NCBI GenBank assembly: GCA_012523465.1
Contig: JAAYIK010000017.1
Span: 1 to 64,000, forward strand
Direction of reading: 5' to 3'
From: Lysobacteraceae bacterium
GTDB taxonomy: Bacteria > Pseudomonadota > Gammaproteobacteria > Nitrococcales > AK92
DNA length: 64,000 nucleotides
This document shows, in pieces, positions 52,887 through 61,829 of the stretch. The position numbers were made by a program, and so were the translations under genes. How positions within the stretch are numbered: position 1 is the stretch's first letter; each line of letters starts with the position of its first letter. Under the pieces are notes generated by a model. That model saw only the letters and a program-made list of their open reading frames with translations, did not search any database and had not been told where the DNA came from.

Positions 52887-54278
52887 TCAGCCCTCGCTGC
52901 GCCAGCCGCCACCCAAGGCCTTGAACAACAGCACGCTGGCGGTCAGCCGCTCCTGACGGTTGCTGATGTAGGCCAGCTCCGCCTCGTTGAGGGTGCGCTG
53001 CGCATCCAGCACCTCGAGGAACGGCGAATAGCCGGCCTCGTAGCGGATTTCCGCCAGCCGCAACGCCTCCTGGGCAGCCGCCACGCGCGCGGCCAAGGCC
53101 TCTTCGATCTCGGCGGTCTGCCGCAGCGACACCAGGGCATCGCTGACCTCGCGGAAGGCATTGCGTACGGTGCCGATATAGCCGGCCAATGCTTCCTGCT
53201 GGACCGCTGTCGCCTGATCCACCCGCGCCCGGCGCCGGCCGGCATCGAACAGCGGCAGGTCGAGCCGGCCGCCCAGCGACCAAAACATAGAGCCGGAACC
53301 TAGCAACTCGCTCAGCTCGCGGCTCTCGCTGCCCAGGCTGCCGGTCAGCGAGATGGCCGGGAACAGCGCCGCGCGCGCCACGCCGATGTTGGCGCTGGCC
53401 GCCATCAGACGGGCCTCGGCTTCGCGAATGTCGGGCCGCAGCTCCAGCAACGCCGACGGCAACCCCGGCGGCGGCACCGGCGGCAGCGGCAACGACTGTA
53501 GCGAGCCGGACGGAATCCGCAAGTCGAGCTGCCCGGTGAGCACGCCCAGCTGGTTCTCCAGCAGCTGGCGCTGGCGCTGCAACTCGAGCAGCTGCGCCGC
53601 CGCCGAAGCGTAGGCGCCCTCGGCCTGCTGCACTTCCAGGGGCGAGGCGATGCCACCCTGATAGCGGTTGCGTATCAGCCGCCGGGTGCGGTCGCGGTTC
53701 TCCAGGCTTTGCTGCGACACCGCCACCTGGGCGTCCAGAGCGCGCAGGGCGATATAGGCTTGCGCCACGGCACCGGCCAGCGACAGCGCGACGGTATCGC
53801 GCGCATAACGGCTGCCCAGCGCCTGTGCCAGCGCCGCTTCCCGGGCGCGACGCAGCCGTCCCCAGAAGTCTAGCTCGAAGCTAGTGAGCACCACAGCCCG
53901 GAAGCTGCTGCGCGTGCTGGCGCTGCCCAGCGGCGAGGCAGCGGCGCTAGTCCGGCTGCGTCCAGCCGAGGCCTCCGTCCCCAGCTCCGGCAGCAGGGCC
54001 GCTCCCGCTTCCCGTAGCAGCGCATCGGCCCGCTCGACGGCGGCGATGGCCTGCAGCATGTCGGCATTGTGGCGCAGCGCCACCTGCACCAACCGGTCGA
54101 GGGTCGGATCGTCGAAGGCCTGCCACCATTCCCGGTTCACCACCGCCGCACCATCACCCACCGCCGCCACCGCGAACGCGGCCGGCAGTTCCAACTCGGG
54201 ACGCTGGTAATCCGGCCCCACGGCGCAGCCTGCCAGCGACAGGGCGAGCGCAGCCAGCAACAGAATGCGCCGCCTCAT
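52887..54278 (-). CDS. RND efflux outer membrane lipoprotein (OprM/NodT family)
   Basis: A 463-residue TolC-like channel. The lipobox LSLAGC places the acylated cysteine at residue 18, and VGPDYQRPELELP is the standard N-terminal motif. Two repeats of coiled-coil helices follow, with conserved LTGSLGSES-type and ELRPDIREAE segments. It forms the outer-membrane duct of the RND pump encoded upstream. Its start overlaps the stop of the RND gene by four bases, and it ends 7 bases from the convergent GGDEF-EAL gene. Confidence 0.96.
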   Translation of the reverse strand: MRRRILLLAALALSLAGCAVGPDYQRPELELPAAFAVAAVGDGAAVVNREWWQAFDDPTLDRLVQVALRHNADMLQAIAAVERADALLREAGAALLPELGTEASAGRSRTSAAASPLGSASTRSSFRAVVLTSFELDFWGRLRRAREAALAQALGSRYARDTVALSLAGAVAQAYIALRALDAQVAVSQQSLENRDRTRRLIRNRYQGGIASPLEVQQAEGAYASAAAQLLELQRQRQLLENQLGVLTGQLDLRIPSGSLQSLPLPPVPPPGLPSALLELRPDIREAEARLMAASANIGVARAALFPAISLTGSLGSESRELSELLGSGSMFWSLGGRLDLPLFDAGRRRARVDQATAVQQEALAGYIGTVRNAFREVSDALVSLRQTAEIEEALAARVAAAQEALRLAEIRYEAGYSPFLEVLDAQRTLNEAELAYISNRQERLTASVLLFKALGGGWRSEG

Positions 54279-57200
54279 GCCGCTGCCTCCTCGGCAGTGG
54301 CAGCTTCACGCCGGGCAGAGCCGAAGCGTGCCAGCCAGTAGAAAAAGACCGGCACGAACAGGGTGGCGATGAAGGTAGCCGCCAGCATGCCGCCGAACAC
54401 GCCGGTGCCCATGGACTGGCGTGCCGCGGCGCCGGCGCCGCTGGCGAACACCAGCGGCGTGACCCCGAGCACGAAGGCCAGCGAGGTCATCACGATGGGC
54501 CGGAAACGCAGCCGGGCCGCCTCCAGCGCCGCCTCAGCCAGCCCCATGCCTTCGCCCTGCTTTTGCACCGCGAATTCCACGATGAGGATGGCGTTCTTGG
54601 CGGTCAGGCCGATCAGGACCACCAGACCGATCTGGAAATAAATGTCATTGGGCATGCCGCGCAGCAGTATGGCAAGCAGGGCTCCCAGCAGCGCGAACGG
54701 CACCGCCATGATGACCGCCAGCGGCAGTGACCAGCGCTCGTACTGGGCGGCCAGGATGAGAAAGGGCATGATGATGGCGAAGACGAAGGCGGCCACCGAG
54801 GCGCTGCCGGTCCGCTTTTCCTGGTACGCCTGCCCGGTCCAGGCGATCTCGAAGCCTTCGGGCAGGGTCGCTGCGGCGATTTCCTCGACCAGCCGGATGG
54901 CCGCGCCGGAGCTGACGCCTAGAGCGCCGCTGCCCATGATCTTGGCGGCCGGGAAGCCGTTGTAGCGCACGATTTGCTCCGGTCCGACCACCCGTCGCAC
55001 GGTGAGCAGCGCGCCGAGCGGTATCATGCTGCCACTCTCGGTGCGCACGTAGACCCGGGTCAAGTCCTCGGGCCTGGCGCGGAATTCCGGCTCGGCCTGC
55101 AACTGGACGCGGTAGGTGCGGCCCGAGCGGTTGAAGTCGTTGACGTACAGCGTGCCCATGGTGCTCTGCAGGGTGCTGTAGATGTCCGCCACCGGCACCC
55201 CCAGCGACAGCGCCTTGGCTTCGTCCACCTCCACGAACAGCTGCGGCATGGCCGCCCGGAACGGCGTACTGATGCCGGTCAGCTCCGGCCGCTCCCTCAG
55301 CGTGGCCATAAACTGCTGCAGCACCTGGTCGAACAGCTGCATGTCGGCGCCGATGCGATTCTGCAAATACAGCTCGAAGCCGCCGGCGCGCCCCAGACCA
55401 CGGATCGGCGCCGGGTTGAATACTGCCACCGTGCCTTCGCGATACGCGGCACCGACCTCGTTGACCAGCTGCATCACCTGCTGCGCCGTCAGCTCGCGCT
55501 CGGCCCAGGGGTGCAGGTTGATGAAGGAGGTGGTGGCGTTGGTCTTGTTGCCACCGCCGATGATGTCGAGGCCGTTGATCATGAACACGTGGCGCACAGC
55601 CGGAATCCGGCTCAGTTCCTGCTGCAGCCGCTCGGTCATGGCCACCGTGCGCTGCAGCGTCGCCCCGTCGGGCAGCGTGATGGAGCCGATCAGCGAGCCC
55701 TGGTCCTCCGGCGGCACCAGGCTGGTCGGAATCCGCTGCAACAGCAAGGCGGCCAGGCCGATCACCACCAGGAACAGCAAGCCGGCGATCGCGCCATGGC
55801 GCAGCAGCAGCCGGACCAGACCGACATAGCCCCGGGTCAGCCTGGCGAAGCCGCGGTCGAACAGCCGGAAGAACAGGGGCTTGTGCTCCTTGTGCGGCTT
55901 GAGCAGCAGGGCACACAAGGCTGGAGTCAAGGTCAGCGCCACCACGCCGGAGATGGAGACAGCGATCGCCACGGTGACGGCGAACTGCTGGTAGAGCTTG
56001 CCAGCGATGCCGCCGAGGAAGGCGACCGGGATGAACACCGCGCACAGCACCAGCACGATGGCGACCAGGGCGCCGGCCACCTCTCGCATGGCCTCAATGG
56101 CCGCCGCCCGCGGCGTCAGCCCCCGCTCCCGCATCAGCCGCTCGACGTTTTCCAGCACCACGATGGCGTCGTCGACTACGATGCCGATGGCCAGCACCAT
56201 GGCGAACAGCGTCAAAGTATTGATCGAGAAGTCGAACAGCCACAGACCGGCGAAGCTGCCGATCAGCGAGATCGGCACCGCCAGGATGGGAATCAGGGTG
56301 GCGCGCCAGGACTGCAGGAAAAGGAACACCACCAGCACCACCAGCAACGCCGCCTCGGCCAGGGTCTTGACCACCTCGCGGATGGAGGCGTCGACGAAGC
56401 GGGTGGTGTCGAACGGGATCAGGTAGGACATGCCTTCCGGGAAGGCCGCCTGCAGCTCGTCCATGCGCGTACGCACCAGGTTAGCGACTTCCAGCGCATT
56501 GGCGCCGGTCTGCAGGTACACCCCCATGCCGACGCTGGGCATACCGTCGACGGTGGAATAGGCATCGTACTGCTGCGCCCCCAGCTCGATGCGAGCGATG
56601 TCCTTGAGGCGCAGGAAGCCGCGCGGGCCGCCGGCCCGCACGATGATCTCGCCGAACTCTTCCGGCTCCACCAGGCGGCCCCGGGCGGTCACCGTGTAGG
56701 TCAAGAGCTGTCCCTCCGGCGCCGGTTCCTGGCCGATCTTGCCGGCCGGATACTGGGCGTTCTGGGCATTGATGGCGCGCACCACGTCGCTGGTGGTCAC
56801 CCCCAGCTGCGCCATCCGATCCGGCCGCAGCCAGATCCGCATGGAGTAGTCGCGGGCGCCAAACACCATCACGTCGCCGACGCCCGGCAGGCGCTTAAGC
56901 TCGTCGACCAGGTTGAGCGAGGCGTAGTTGCTCAAGAACAGGGTGTCGTAGCGGCGGTCGGGCGAGATCAGCGACACCACCAGCAGGATGTCGGTAGAGC
57001 GGCGCTGGACAAGCACGCCGTTGCGCCGCACCTCCTCCGGCAGCCGCGGCAGCGCCTGGGCAACGCGGTTGTTGACGTCAATGGTGGCCTGGGTGGGATC
57101 GGTGCCGACTTCGAAGGTGGCGGTGATGGTGACGTCGCCGTTGGAGCTAGATGACGAATCGAAATAAATCAGCCCCTCGATCCCCGACAGCTGCTCCTCG

Positions 57201-57394
57201 ATGGGGGCTGCCACCGTGCGGGCCAGAGTTTCCGCACTGGCGCCAGGATAGGCGGTACGGATGGCCACCGTCGGCGGGGCGATTTGGGGATACTGCGCCA
57301 CCGGCAGCACGCTCGCCGCCACCAGCCCGGCGATGACGATCACGATGGAGATGACCGAAGAGAAGATCGGGCGTCGGATGAAGAACGAGAACAT
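54275..57394 (-). CDS. RND efflux inner-membrane transporter (HAE1/AcrB family)
   Basis: A 1039-residue proton-driven multidrug pump with twelve transmembrane helices and two large periplasmic porter/docking loops. Signatures are MFSFFIRRPIFSSVISIVI at the start and the proton-relay aspartates in helix 4 (GIVVDDAIVVLENVE). PDGATLQRT and NAILIVEFAV in the second half are also typical. The length and features fit AcrB/MexB-type hydrophobe-amphiphile pumps rather than metal pumps. Encoded 12 bases after the adaptor gene; substrates unknown. Confidence 0.97.
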   Translation of the reverse strand: MFSFFIRRPIFSSVISIVIVIAGLVAASVLPVAQYPQIAPPTVAIRTAYPGASAETLARTVAAPIEEQLSGIEGLIYFDSSSSSNGDVTITATFEVGTDPTQATIDVNNRVAQALPRLPEEVRRNGVLVQRRSTDILLVVSLISPDRRYDTLFLSNYASLNLVDELKRLPGVGDVMVFGARDYSMRIWLRPDRMAQLGVTTSDVVRAINAQNAQYPAGKIGQEPAPEGQLLTYTVTARGRLVEPEEFGEIIVRAGGPRGFLRLKDIARIELGAQQYDAYSTVDGMPSVGMGVYLQTGANALEVANLVRTRMDELQAAFPEGMSYLIPFDTTRFVDASIREVVKTLAEAALLVVLVVFLFLQSWRATLIPILAVPISLIGSFAGLWLFDFSINTLTLFAMVLAIGIVVDDAIVVLENVERLMRERGLTPRAAAIEAMREVAGALVAIVLVLCAVFIPVAFLGGIAGKLYQQFAVTVAIAVSISGVVALTLTPALCALLLKPHKEHKPLFFRLFDRGFARLTRGYVGLVRLLLRHGAIAGLLFLVVIGLAALLLQRIPTSLVPPEDQGSLIGSITLPDGATLQRTVAMTERLQQELSRIPAVRHVFMINGLDIIGGGNKTNATTSFINLHPWAERELTAQQVMQLVNEVGAAYREGTVAVFNPAPIRGLGRAGGFELYLQNRIGADMQLFDQVLQQFMATLRERPELTGISTPFRAAMPQLFVEVDEAKALSLGVPVADIYSTLQSTMGTLYVNDFNRSGRTYRVQLQAEPEFRARPEDLTRVYVRTESGSMIPLGALLTVRRVVGPEQIVRYNGFPAAKIMGSGALGVSSGAAIRLVEEIAAATLPEGFEIAWTGQAYQEKRTGSASVAAFVFAIIMPFLILAAQYERWSLPLAVIMAVPFALLGALLAILLRGMPNDIYFQIGLVVLIGLTAKNAILIVEFAVQKQGEGMGLAEAALEAARLRFRPIVMTSLAFVLGVTPLVFASGAGAAARQSMGTGVFGGMLAATFIATLFVPVFFYWLARFGSARREAATAEEAAA

Positions 57395-57406
57395 GGCGTG
57401 GCGCCG

Positions 57407-58564
57407 TCAAGCTTGGCCGGGATCGGCAGCGGCCGTGGCCGTTTCCGGCGGGCGCGGCTCCACCAGCGTGCCCGGCCGTATCCGCAGCAGGTTGTCGACG
57501 ATGACCTGGTCGCCGGCCTGCAAGCCGTCGTAAACGATCCAGTTCGGACCGTGCCAGGCGCCGGCCCTGACGTGCCGCATCTGCGCCTTGCCGGCGGCGT
57601 CGATGACGTACACGAACAGTCCCTGCTGCGACTGCAGCACCGCCACCTGCGGAATCAGGAACACGTTGTCGCGGGTGCCGACCTGCAGCCGCACCCGCAC
57701 GAACTCGCCCGGCAGCAGCTGGGCCTCGGCGTTGGGGAACTCCGCCCGCAGCTGCAAGGTGCCCAGCTGCGGGTCGATCTGGCGAGCGCTGAAATCCAGC
57801 CGGCCTGGCAACGGATAGACGCTGCCGTCGGCCCGGATCAGCTCCACCCGCTGCACGCTCTGCGCCGTCAACTGCCCGCCCGGCACCTGTGCGGCCTCGC
57901 TGGTGGTAAGACTGAAGCGCACCCGGATGGGATCGGACTTATAAATGCGGGTCAGCAGGACGTCGCTGCCGGTGACCAGCGCCCCTTCCGAAAGCAGGGC
58001 TCGGTCGGTGATGCCGGCCACTGGCGCCCGCACCGTGGTATAGGAGAGCTTGAGCTCGGCATCGCGCACTCGCGCCTCGGCCGCCTTCACGTTGGCCAGC
58101 GCCAGCGCCTCGGCGGAGACCGCATCGTCGTATTCGCGCTGGCTGATGGCCTGGCGCGCCAGCAGCTCCTTGAGCCGCCGCGCCTCGCGCCGGGCCTGCT
58201 CCAGCCGCGCCTGCTGTTGCGCCAGTTCGGCCTGGGCCTGGGCCAGGGCGATTTCGTACGGCGCCCGCTCGATCTGAAACAGCGGCTGGCCGGCCTGCAC
58301 CGGCTCGCCCTCGCGGTAGAGCCGCCGCTCCAGGATGCCACCAACCCGGGCGCGCACCTCGACCTCGTGCAGCCCTTCGGTCTGGCCGATGGCCAGAATC
58401 TCCGCCGGCACGCTGGTAAGCCGCGCCTCGATGGCCGTCACCGGCACGGCGCTCGGCCCGCCCTGCGCGGCGGCCGTGCCGGAATCGGGAGAGCAGCCCT
58501 GGAGCAGAAAAGACGCTGCCGGCAAGACCAGCAGCCACGCCAAGCTTGCTCGTGTGCGAGCCAT
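57407..58564 (-). CDS. RND efflux periplasmic adaptor (membrane fusion protein)
   Basis: A 385-residue lipoprotein (lipobox LLQGC, Cys24) of the AcrA/MexA type. A first lipoyl half-motif (EVEVRARVGGILERRLYREG) precedes a helical hairpin (about residues 115-165, rich in Ala, Gln and Arg). The second half-motif (TVRAPVAGITDRALLSEGALV), a beta-barrel and a membrane-proximal domain follow. It bridges the RND pump and the outer-membrane duct. The ATG has GGAG six bases upstream. It is the first gene of the operon; no local repressor gene is present. Confidence 0.96.
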   Translation of the reverse strand: MARTRASLAWLLVLPAASFLLQGCSPDSGTAAAQGGPSAVPVTAIEARLTSVPAEILAIGQTEGLHEVEVRARVGGILERRLYREGEPVQAGQPLFQIERAPYEIALAQAQAELAQQQARLEQARREARRLKELLARQAISQREYDDAVSAEALALANVKAAEARVRDAELKLSYTTVRAPVAGITDRALLSEGALVTGSDVLLTRIYKSDPIRVRFSLTTSEAAQVPGGQLTAQSVQRVELIRADGSVYPLPGRLDFSARQIDPQLGTLQLRAEFPNAEAQLLPGEFVRVRLQVGTRDNVFLIPQVAVLQSQQGLFVYVIDAAGKAQMRHVRAGAWHGPNWIVYDGLQAGDQVIVDNLLRIRPGTLVEPRPPETATAAADPGQA

Positions 58565-58602
58565 GATGTTCTCCGCAGAACCCCCTGCATCAGCGCCTGC
58601 CC

Positions 58603-58635
58603 GTTGCGGTCGGAGCAACGGCTCCAGCCCGCAAC
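58603..58635. promoter_or_regulatory. Interrupted palindrome in the RND/nuclease divergent region
   Basis: Outer arms GTTGCGG (58603-58609) and CCGCAAC (58629-58635) enclose inner arms GGAGC (58612-58616) and GCTCC (58621-58625), a two-part inverted repeat of 33 bases about 40 bases upstream of the adaptor start. It may be an operator for the efflux operon or a leader hairpin. Confidence 0.45.
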
Positions 58636-58710
58636 ATCGCCTATGGCAAGATCGTAGGAAAGACGGACAGCCGGGCTCCTCCGCCCATACCGTGGCGACA
58701 ACTGCAAGCG

Positions 58711-60519
58711 ATGGATCGAAACGACTTTCTTCGTCTCTCCCGGCGGCTGGCGCTGGGCATGACGCTGATATCCTCCTCCGTGCAACCAGCCTACGCCGGC
58801 TGCGGCCTGCAGGCAACCCGCATTCACGCTATCCAGGGGAGCGGGCCGGTCAGTCCGCTGGTTGCCTCGGTGCAAACGGTGGAGGCGGTGGTCACCGCCA
58901 GCTTCACCAAGAGCGACCAGCTGCGAGGCTTCTTCCTGCAGGAGCCCGACGCCCACGCCGACGCCGATCCGGCCACCTCCGAGGGTCTGTTCGTTTTCGC
59001 TCCAGGCCGCAAGGTCGAAGTCGGCGAGCGGGTGCGTGTCACCGGCCTGGTGACCGAGCATCGACAGCGCACCGAGCTGCACCGGGTGAGCCGGCTGCAG
59101 CGCTGCGGCCGCGCATCGTTGCCCACCCCCGTCAAGCTCGACCCGGCCGCCGTCGACCTGGGCGCGCTGGAACGCTGGGAAGGCATGCTGGTCGAGTTCA
59201 CCGGCCCGCTGGTGGTGACCTCGACCCAGCGCCTGGGCCGTTTCCACCAGCTCGCACTGGCCCCGCAGCGCCGGTTCCAGCCCACCCAGCTGCGCCCGCC
59301 AGGTTCCCGGACACTGCAGGAGGAGCTCGCCCGGCAGCACCTGTTGCTCGCCGGCACCAGCGACCGTCCCTATCCGGCCCACATCGGCTTCCCTCCCCCC
59401 GGACTGACGGCCGAGCGCACTGTCCGCAGCGGCGACCGGGTGCACGGGCTGCGCGGCGTGCTCGATCAGGTCGACGACGCCTATCTGTTGCGGCCAGTGG
59501 CCAGACCCGAGTTCGAGTCCGCCAATCCGCGGCCGCCTCCACCCCCGCCGCCCGCAGCCGGGCAGCTGCGCGTAGCCGCGTTCAACCTGGAGAACTATTT
59601 CAACGGCGACGGCCGCGGCAGCGACTTCCCGACCCCGCGCGGCGCGGCCAGCCCCGAAGAACTCACGCGCCAGCGGCAGAAGCTGCTCAGCGCGCTGCGC
59701 GGACTGCAGGCCGACATCATCGGCCTGATCGAGGTCGAGAACGACGGCTACGGACCGTATAGCGCGGTCGCTGAGCTGAGCCGCGAGCTCGGCCGAGCGA
59801 CAGGCCACCCTTACCGCTTCGTCCATCCCGGCCGCAGCCGGCTGGGCGACGACGCCATCACCGTCGCGCTGCTGTATCGCGGCGACCGGGTGCAGCCGCT
59901 GGGCGCTGCCGCCATCCTGGACGCGCAGGTCGATCCGCGCTTCTCGCCGCGCAACCGGCCGGTGCTGGCCCAGACATTCCAGCCGCTGACCGGCGGGATG
60001 CCCCTGACCGTGGCCGTCAACCATCTGAAATCCAAGGGCTCGGAATGCCCGGGCGATCCCGACCGGCGGGACGGTCAGGGCCATTGCAACCTCACCCGCA
60101 CCCGCGCCGCACAGGCGCTGGGCGAGTGGCTGGCCGGCGATCCCACCACCAGCGGCAGTCCCTACCGCCTCATCATCGGCGACCTCAACGCCTACGCCCA
60201 GGAGGATCCGCTACGCGCGCTGCGAGCCCAGGGCTTCGTCGACCTGATCGCTCGCCACCTTGGCCCCACGGCCTATACCTTCGTCTTCGACGGCCGCGCC
60301 GGCTACCTTGACCACGCCTTAGCCTCGCCCGCCCTGGCGCCGCACGTGGCGGCAGTGCGAATCTGGCACATCAACGCCGATGAGCCGCCGGCGCTGGACT
60401 ACCGCCTGACGAACAAGAGCCGCAGCCAACAGCGCAGCCTCTACCGCCCCGACGCCTACCGCTCGTCGGACCACGATCCGGTCATGGTCGATCTGGCGCT
60501 GCCGGCGGCCAGCCGCTGA
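58711..60519 (+). CDS. Secreted nuclease-like protein (ExeM/NucH type, OB-fold plus endonuclease/exonuclease/phosphatase domain)
   Basis: A 602-residue exported protein. It has a signal peptide (about residues 1-30, cleavage near AYA), an OB-fold-like beta domain as in extracellular nucleases (about 45-250), a linker with seven consecutive prolines (about 274-280), and an EEP-fold catalytic domain from FNLENYF (near 291). Active-site elements are IGLIEVEND (Glu), IIGDLNAY (Asp, Asn) and SSDHDPVMV (His). Likely a periplasmic or extracellular DNase that recovers phosphate or nucleotides. No LPXTG or GlyGly-CTERM anchor is visible. It converges on the next gene with a 38-base overlap. Confidence 0.9.
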   Translation: MDRNDFLRLSRRLALGMTLISSSVQPAYAGCGLQATRIHAIQGSGPVSPLVASVQTVEAVVTASFTKSDQLRGFFLQEPDAHADADPATSEGLFVFAPGRKVEVGERVRVTGLVTEHRQRTELHRVSRLQRCGRASLPTPVKLDPAAVDLGALERWEGMLVEFTGPLVVTSTQRLGRFHQLALAPQRRFQPTQLRPPGSRTLQEELARQHLLLAGTSDRPYPAHIGFPPPGLTAERTVRSGDRVHGLRGVLDQVDDAYLLRPVARPEFESANPRPPPPPPPAAGQLRVAAFNLENYFNGDGRGSDFPTPRGAASPEELTRQRQKLLSALRGLQADIIGLIEVENDGYGPYSAVAELSRELGRATGHPYRFVHPGRSRLGDDAITVALLYRGDRVQPLGAAAILDAQVDPRFSPRNRPVLAQTFQPLTGGMPLTVAVNHLKSKGSECPGDPDRRDGQGHCNLTRTRAAQALGEWLAGDPTTSGSPYRLIIGDLNAYAQEDPLRALRAQGFVDLIARHLGPTAYTFVFDGRAGYLDHALASPALAPHVAAVRIWHINADEPPALDYRLTNKSRSQQRSLYRPDAYRSSDHDPVMVDLALPAASR

Positions 60520-61381
60520 GGCGAATCTCGTAGATCTGCGGCCAGCGCTTGCCGGTGACCAGCAAATGTCCGCTCGCGGCGTCGTAGGCGATGCCGTTGC
60601 TGACCTCGGCGCCGGGCGCGCGCCGGCGCAGGGCAGCCGCCAGGGGATGCAGATCGAGCCAGGCGGCCACCAACCCGCTGCCCGGGTCGATCACGGCCAC
60701 GCAATCGGTGGGATAAACATTGGCCAGCAGCCAGCCGTCGACCAGTTCGAGCTCGTTTAGCCCTGCCACCGGTTGCCCATTGGCCCGCACCGGCAGGCGG
60801 CGCAGCTCGGCGAGATCGTCGGGGTGACGGAAGATCAGCTCGGCGCTACCATCGGTCTGGATCAGGCTGTGGCCGTCGTACTCCAGCCCCCAGCCTTCGC
60901 CCGCGATACGCAGGGTCGTCAACAGCCGCAGATCCTCCAGGCTGTAGAACCGGACCTCGCCCTCCCGCCAGCTGAGCTGATAGAGCCGGTCCTGGACCAG
61001 CGCCAGTCCTTCGCCGAAAAGCCGCGCCGGCAGTTCCACCCGAGCAAGCTCCCGGCCACTGGCGCGCTCCAGCCGACGCAGGCTAGAGCGGCCATACAGC
61101 CCCGTGCTCTCGTACAGCACCCCCTCGTGCAGAAGCAGCCCCTGGGTGTAGGCGGCAGGGTCATGCGGCAGGGTGGCCACCACCTCGTAGCCGCGCAGCG
61201 GCAGCTGGCTATCGACGTCACAGGGGGCATAAAGGCCGCCGGGGGCAGCGCTGGGCTGGTGCTGACAGGCGGCGAGCGCCAGCCCGATGGCAATGGCGCC
61301 GAGCAGGGCCAGACGGAGCCAGCTCGCCCTTCCGGGGCTGCCCGAGCCGCGTCCGAGCGCTCTCGCTTCGTACCGTCGCAT
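60482..61381 (-). CDS. Glutamine cyclotransferase-like lipoprotein
   Basis: A 299-residue protein with lipobox LALAAC (Cys39) and a five-bladed beta-propeller of the plant/bacterial glutaminyl-peptide cyclotransferase family. It shows YTQGLLLHEGVLYESTGLYG, LYQLSWREGEVRFYSLEDL, GWGLEYDGHSLIQTDGSAEL and the LNELELVDGWLLANVYPTD segment with the catalytic glutamate. It would convert N-terminal Gln to pyroglutamate on envelope proteins. The start overlaps the stop of a small membrane protein gene (TGATG). The 3' end overlaps the convergent nuclease gene by 38 bases. Confidence 0.9.
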   Translation of the reverse strand: MRRYEARALGRGSGSPGRASWLRLALLGAIAIGLALAACQHQPSAAPGGLYAPCDVDSQLPLRGYEVVATLPHDPAAYTQGLLLHEGVLYESTGLYGRSSLRRLERASGRELARVELPARLFGEGLALVQDRLYQLSWREGEVRFYSLEDLRLLTTLRIAGEGWGLEYDGHSLIQTDGSAELIFRHPDDLAELRRLPVRANGQPVAGLNELELVDGWLLANVYPTDCVAVIDPGSGLVAAWLDLHPLAAALRRRAPGAEVSNGIAYDAASGHLLVTGKRWPQIYEIRLSGWPPAAPDRP

Positions 61382-61740
61382 CAGGCCCGCGCCGCCAGAT
61401 CCAGCAGAAAGGGCAGCCAGGCTAGCAACAGCACCAGCGCCATTGCGCCGTCGAACAGCATAGCCGTGCGGTAGCGGCGGCGACCGGCGGCATCGGTGTC
61501 GCTCATCAGCACACGGCTCATGAGCATGTCCAGCAGGAGAGCGAAGAACACAATGGGTCCCAAGGCCGGCAGCACGCCGGTGGCAATCAGCCCCCAGCCT
61601 TCCAGCCGAGTTTCGATGCCCGGCGCCGGTGCGAACACCGCCAGCACCAGCGCGCTGAGGCCAAGCGCCAGCCGCAGAGGGCCGATTTCGAGCAGCTGCC
61701 GAGCCAATGAGGGGCGGGAATCGGGTGCGATATCGGTCAT
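61381..61740 (-). CDS. Small three-helix membrane protein of unknown function
   Basis: A 119-residue protein from MTDIAPDSRPSL, with three hydrophobic segments at about 21-40, 48-77 and 92-116. A short cytoplasmic or periplasmic loop contains SDTDAAGRRRYR. I do not recognise a family. The ribosome-binding site is weak, and the frame is open 26 codons farther upstream, overlapping the divergent flavodoxin gene. Its stop and the next start share one base, so it is translationally coupled to the cyclotransferase lipoprotein; a joint role in the envelope is possible but unproven. Confidence 0.65.
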   Translation of the reverse strand: MTDIAPDSRPSLARQLLEIGPLRLALGLSALVLAVFAPAPGIETRLEGWGLIATGVLPALGPIVFFALLLDMLMSRVLMSDTDAAGRRRYRTAMLFDGAMALVLLLAWLPFLLDLAARA

Positions 61741-61829
61741 GATGATTGTCGCTGTTGTCTCGAGACCGGACCAGCCGGATCCGCCCGGCCGGGCATTCCG
61801 ACTTGCCGACCGGAGCAAAGATTCTCATC

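Noticed and set aside
54974-57154. A 726-codon open frame on the + strand
   Set aside because: It lies entirely antisense to the RND transporter gene and its translation is low-complexity His/Gln/Arg-rich, typical of a shadow frame.
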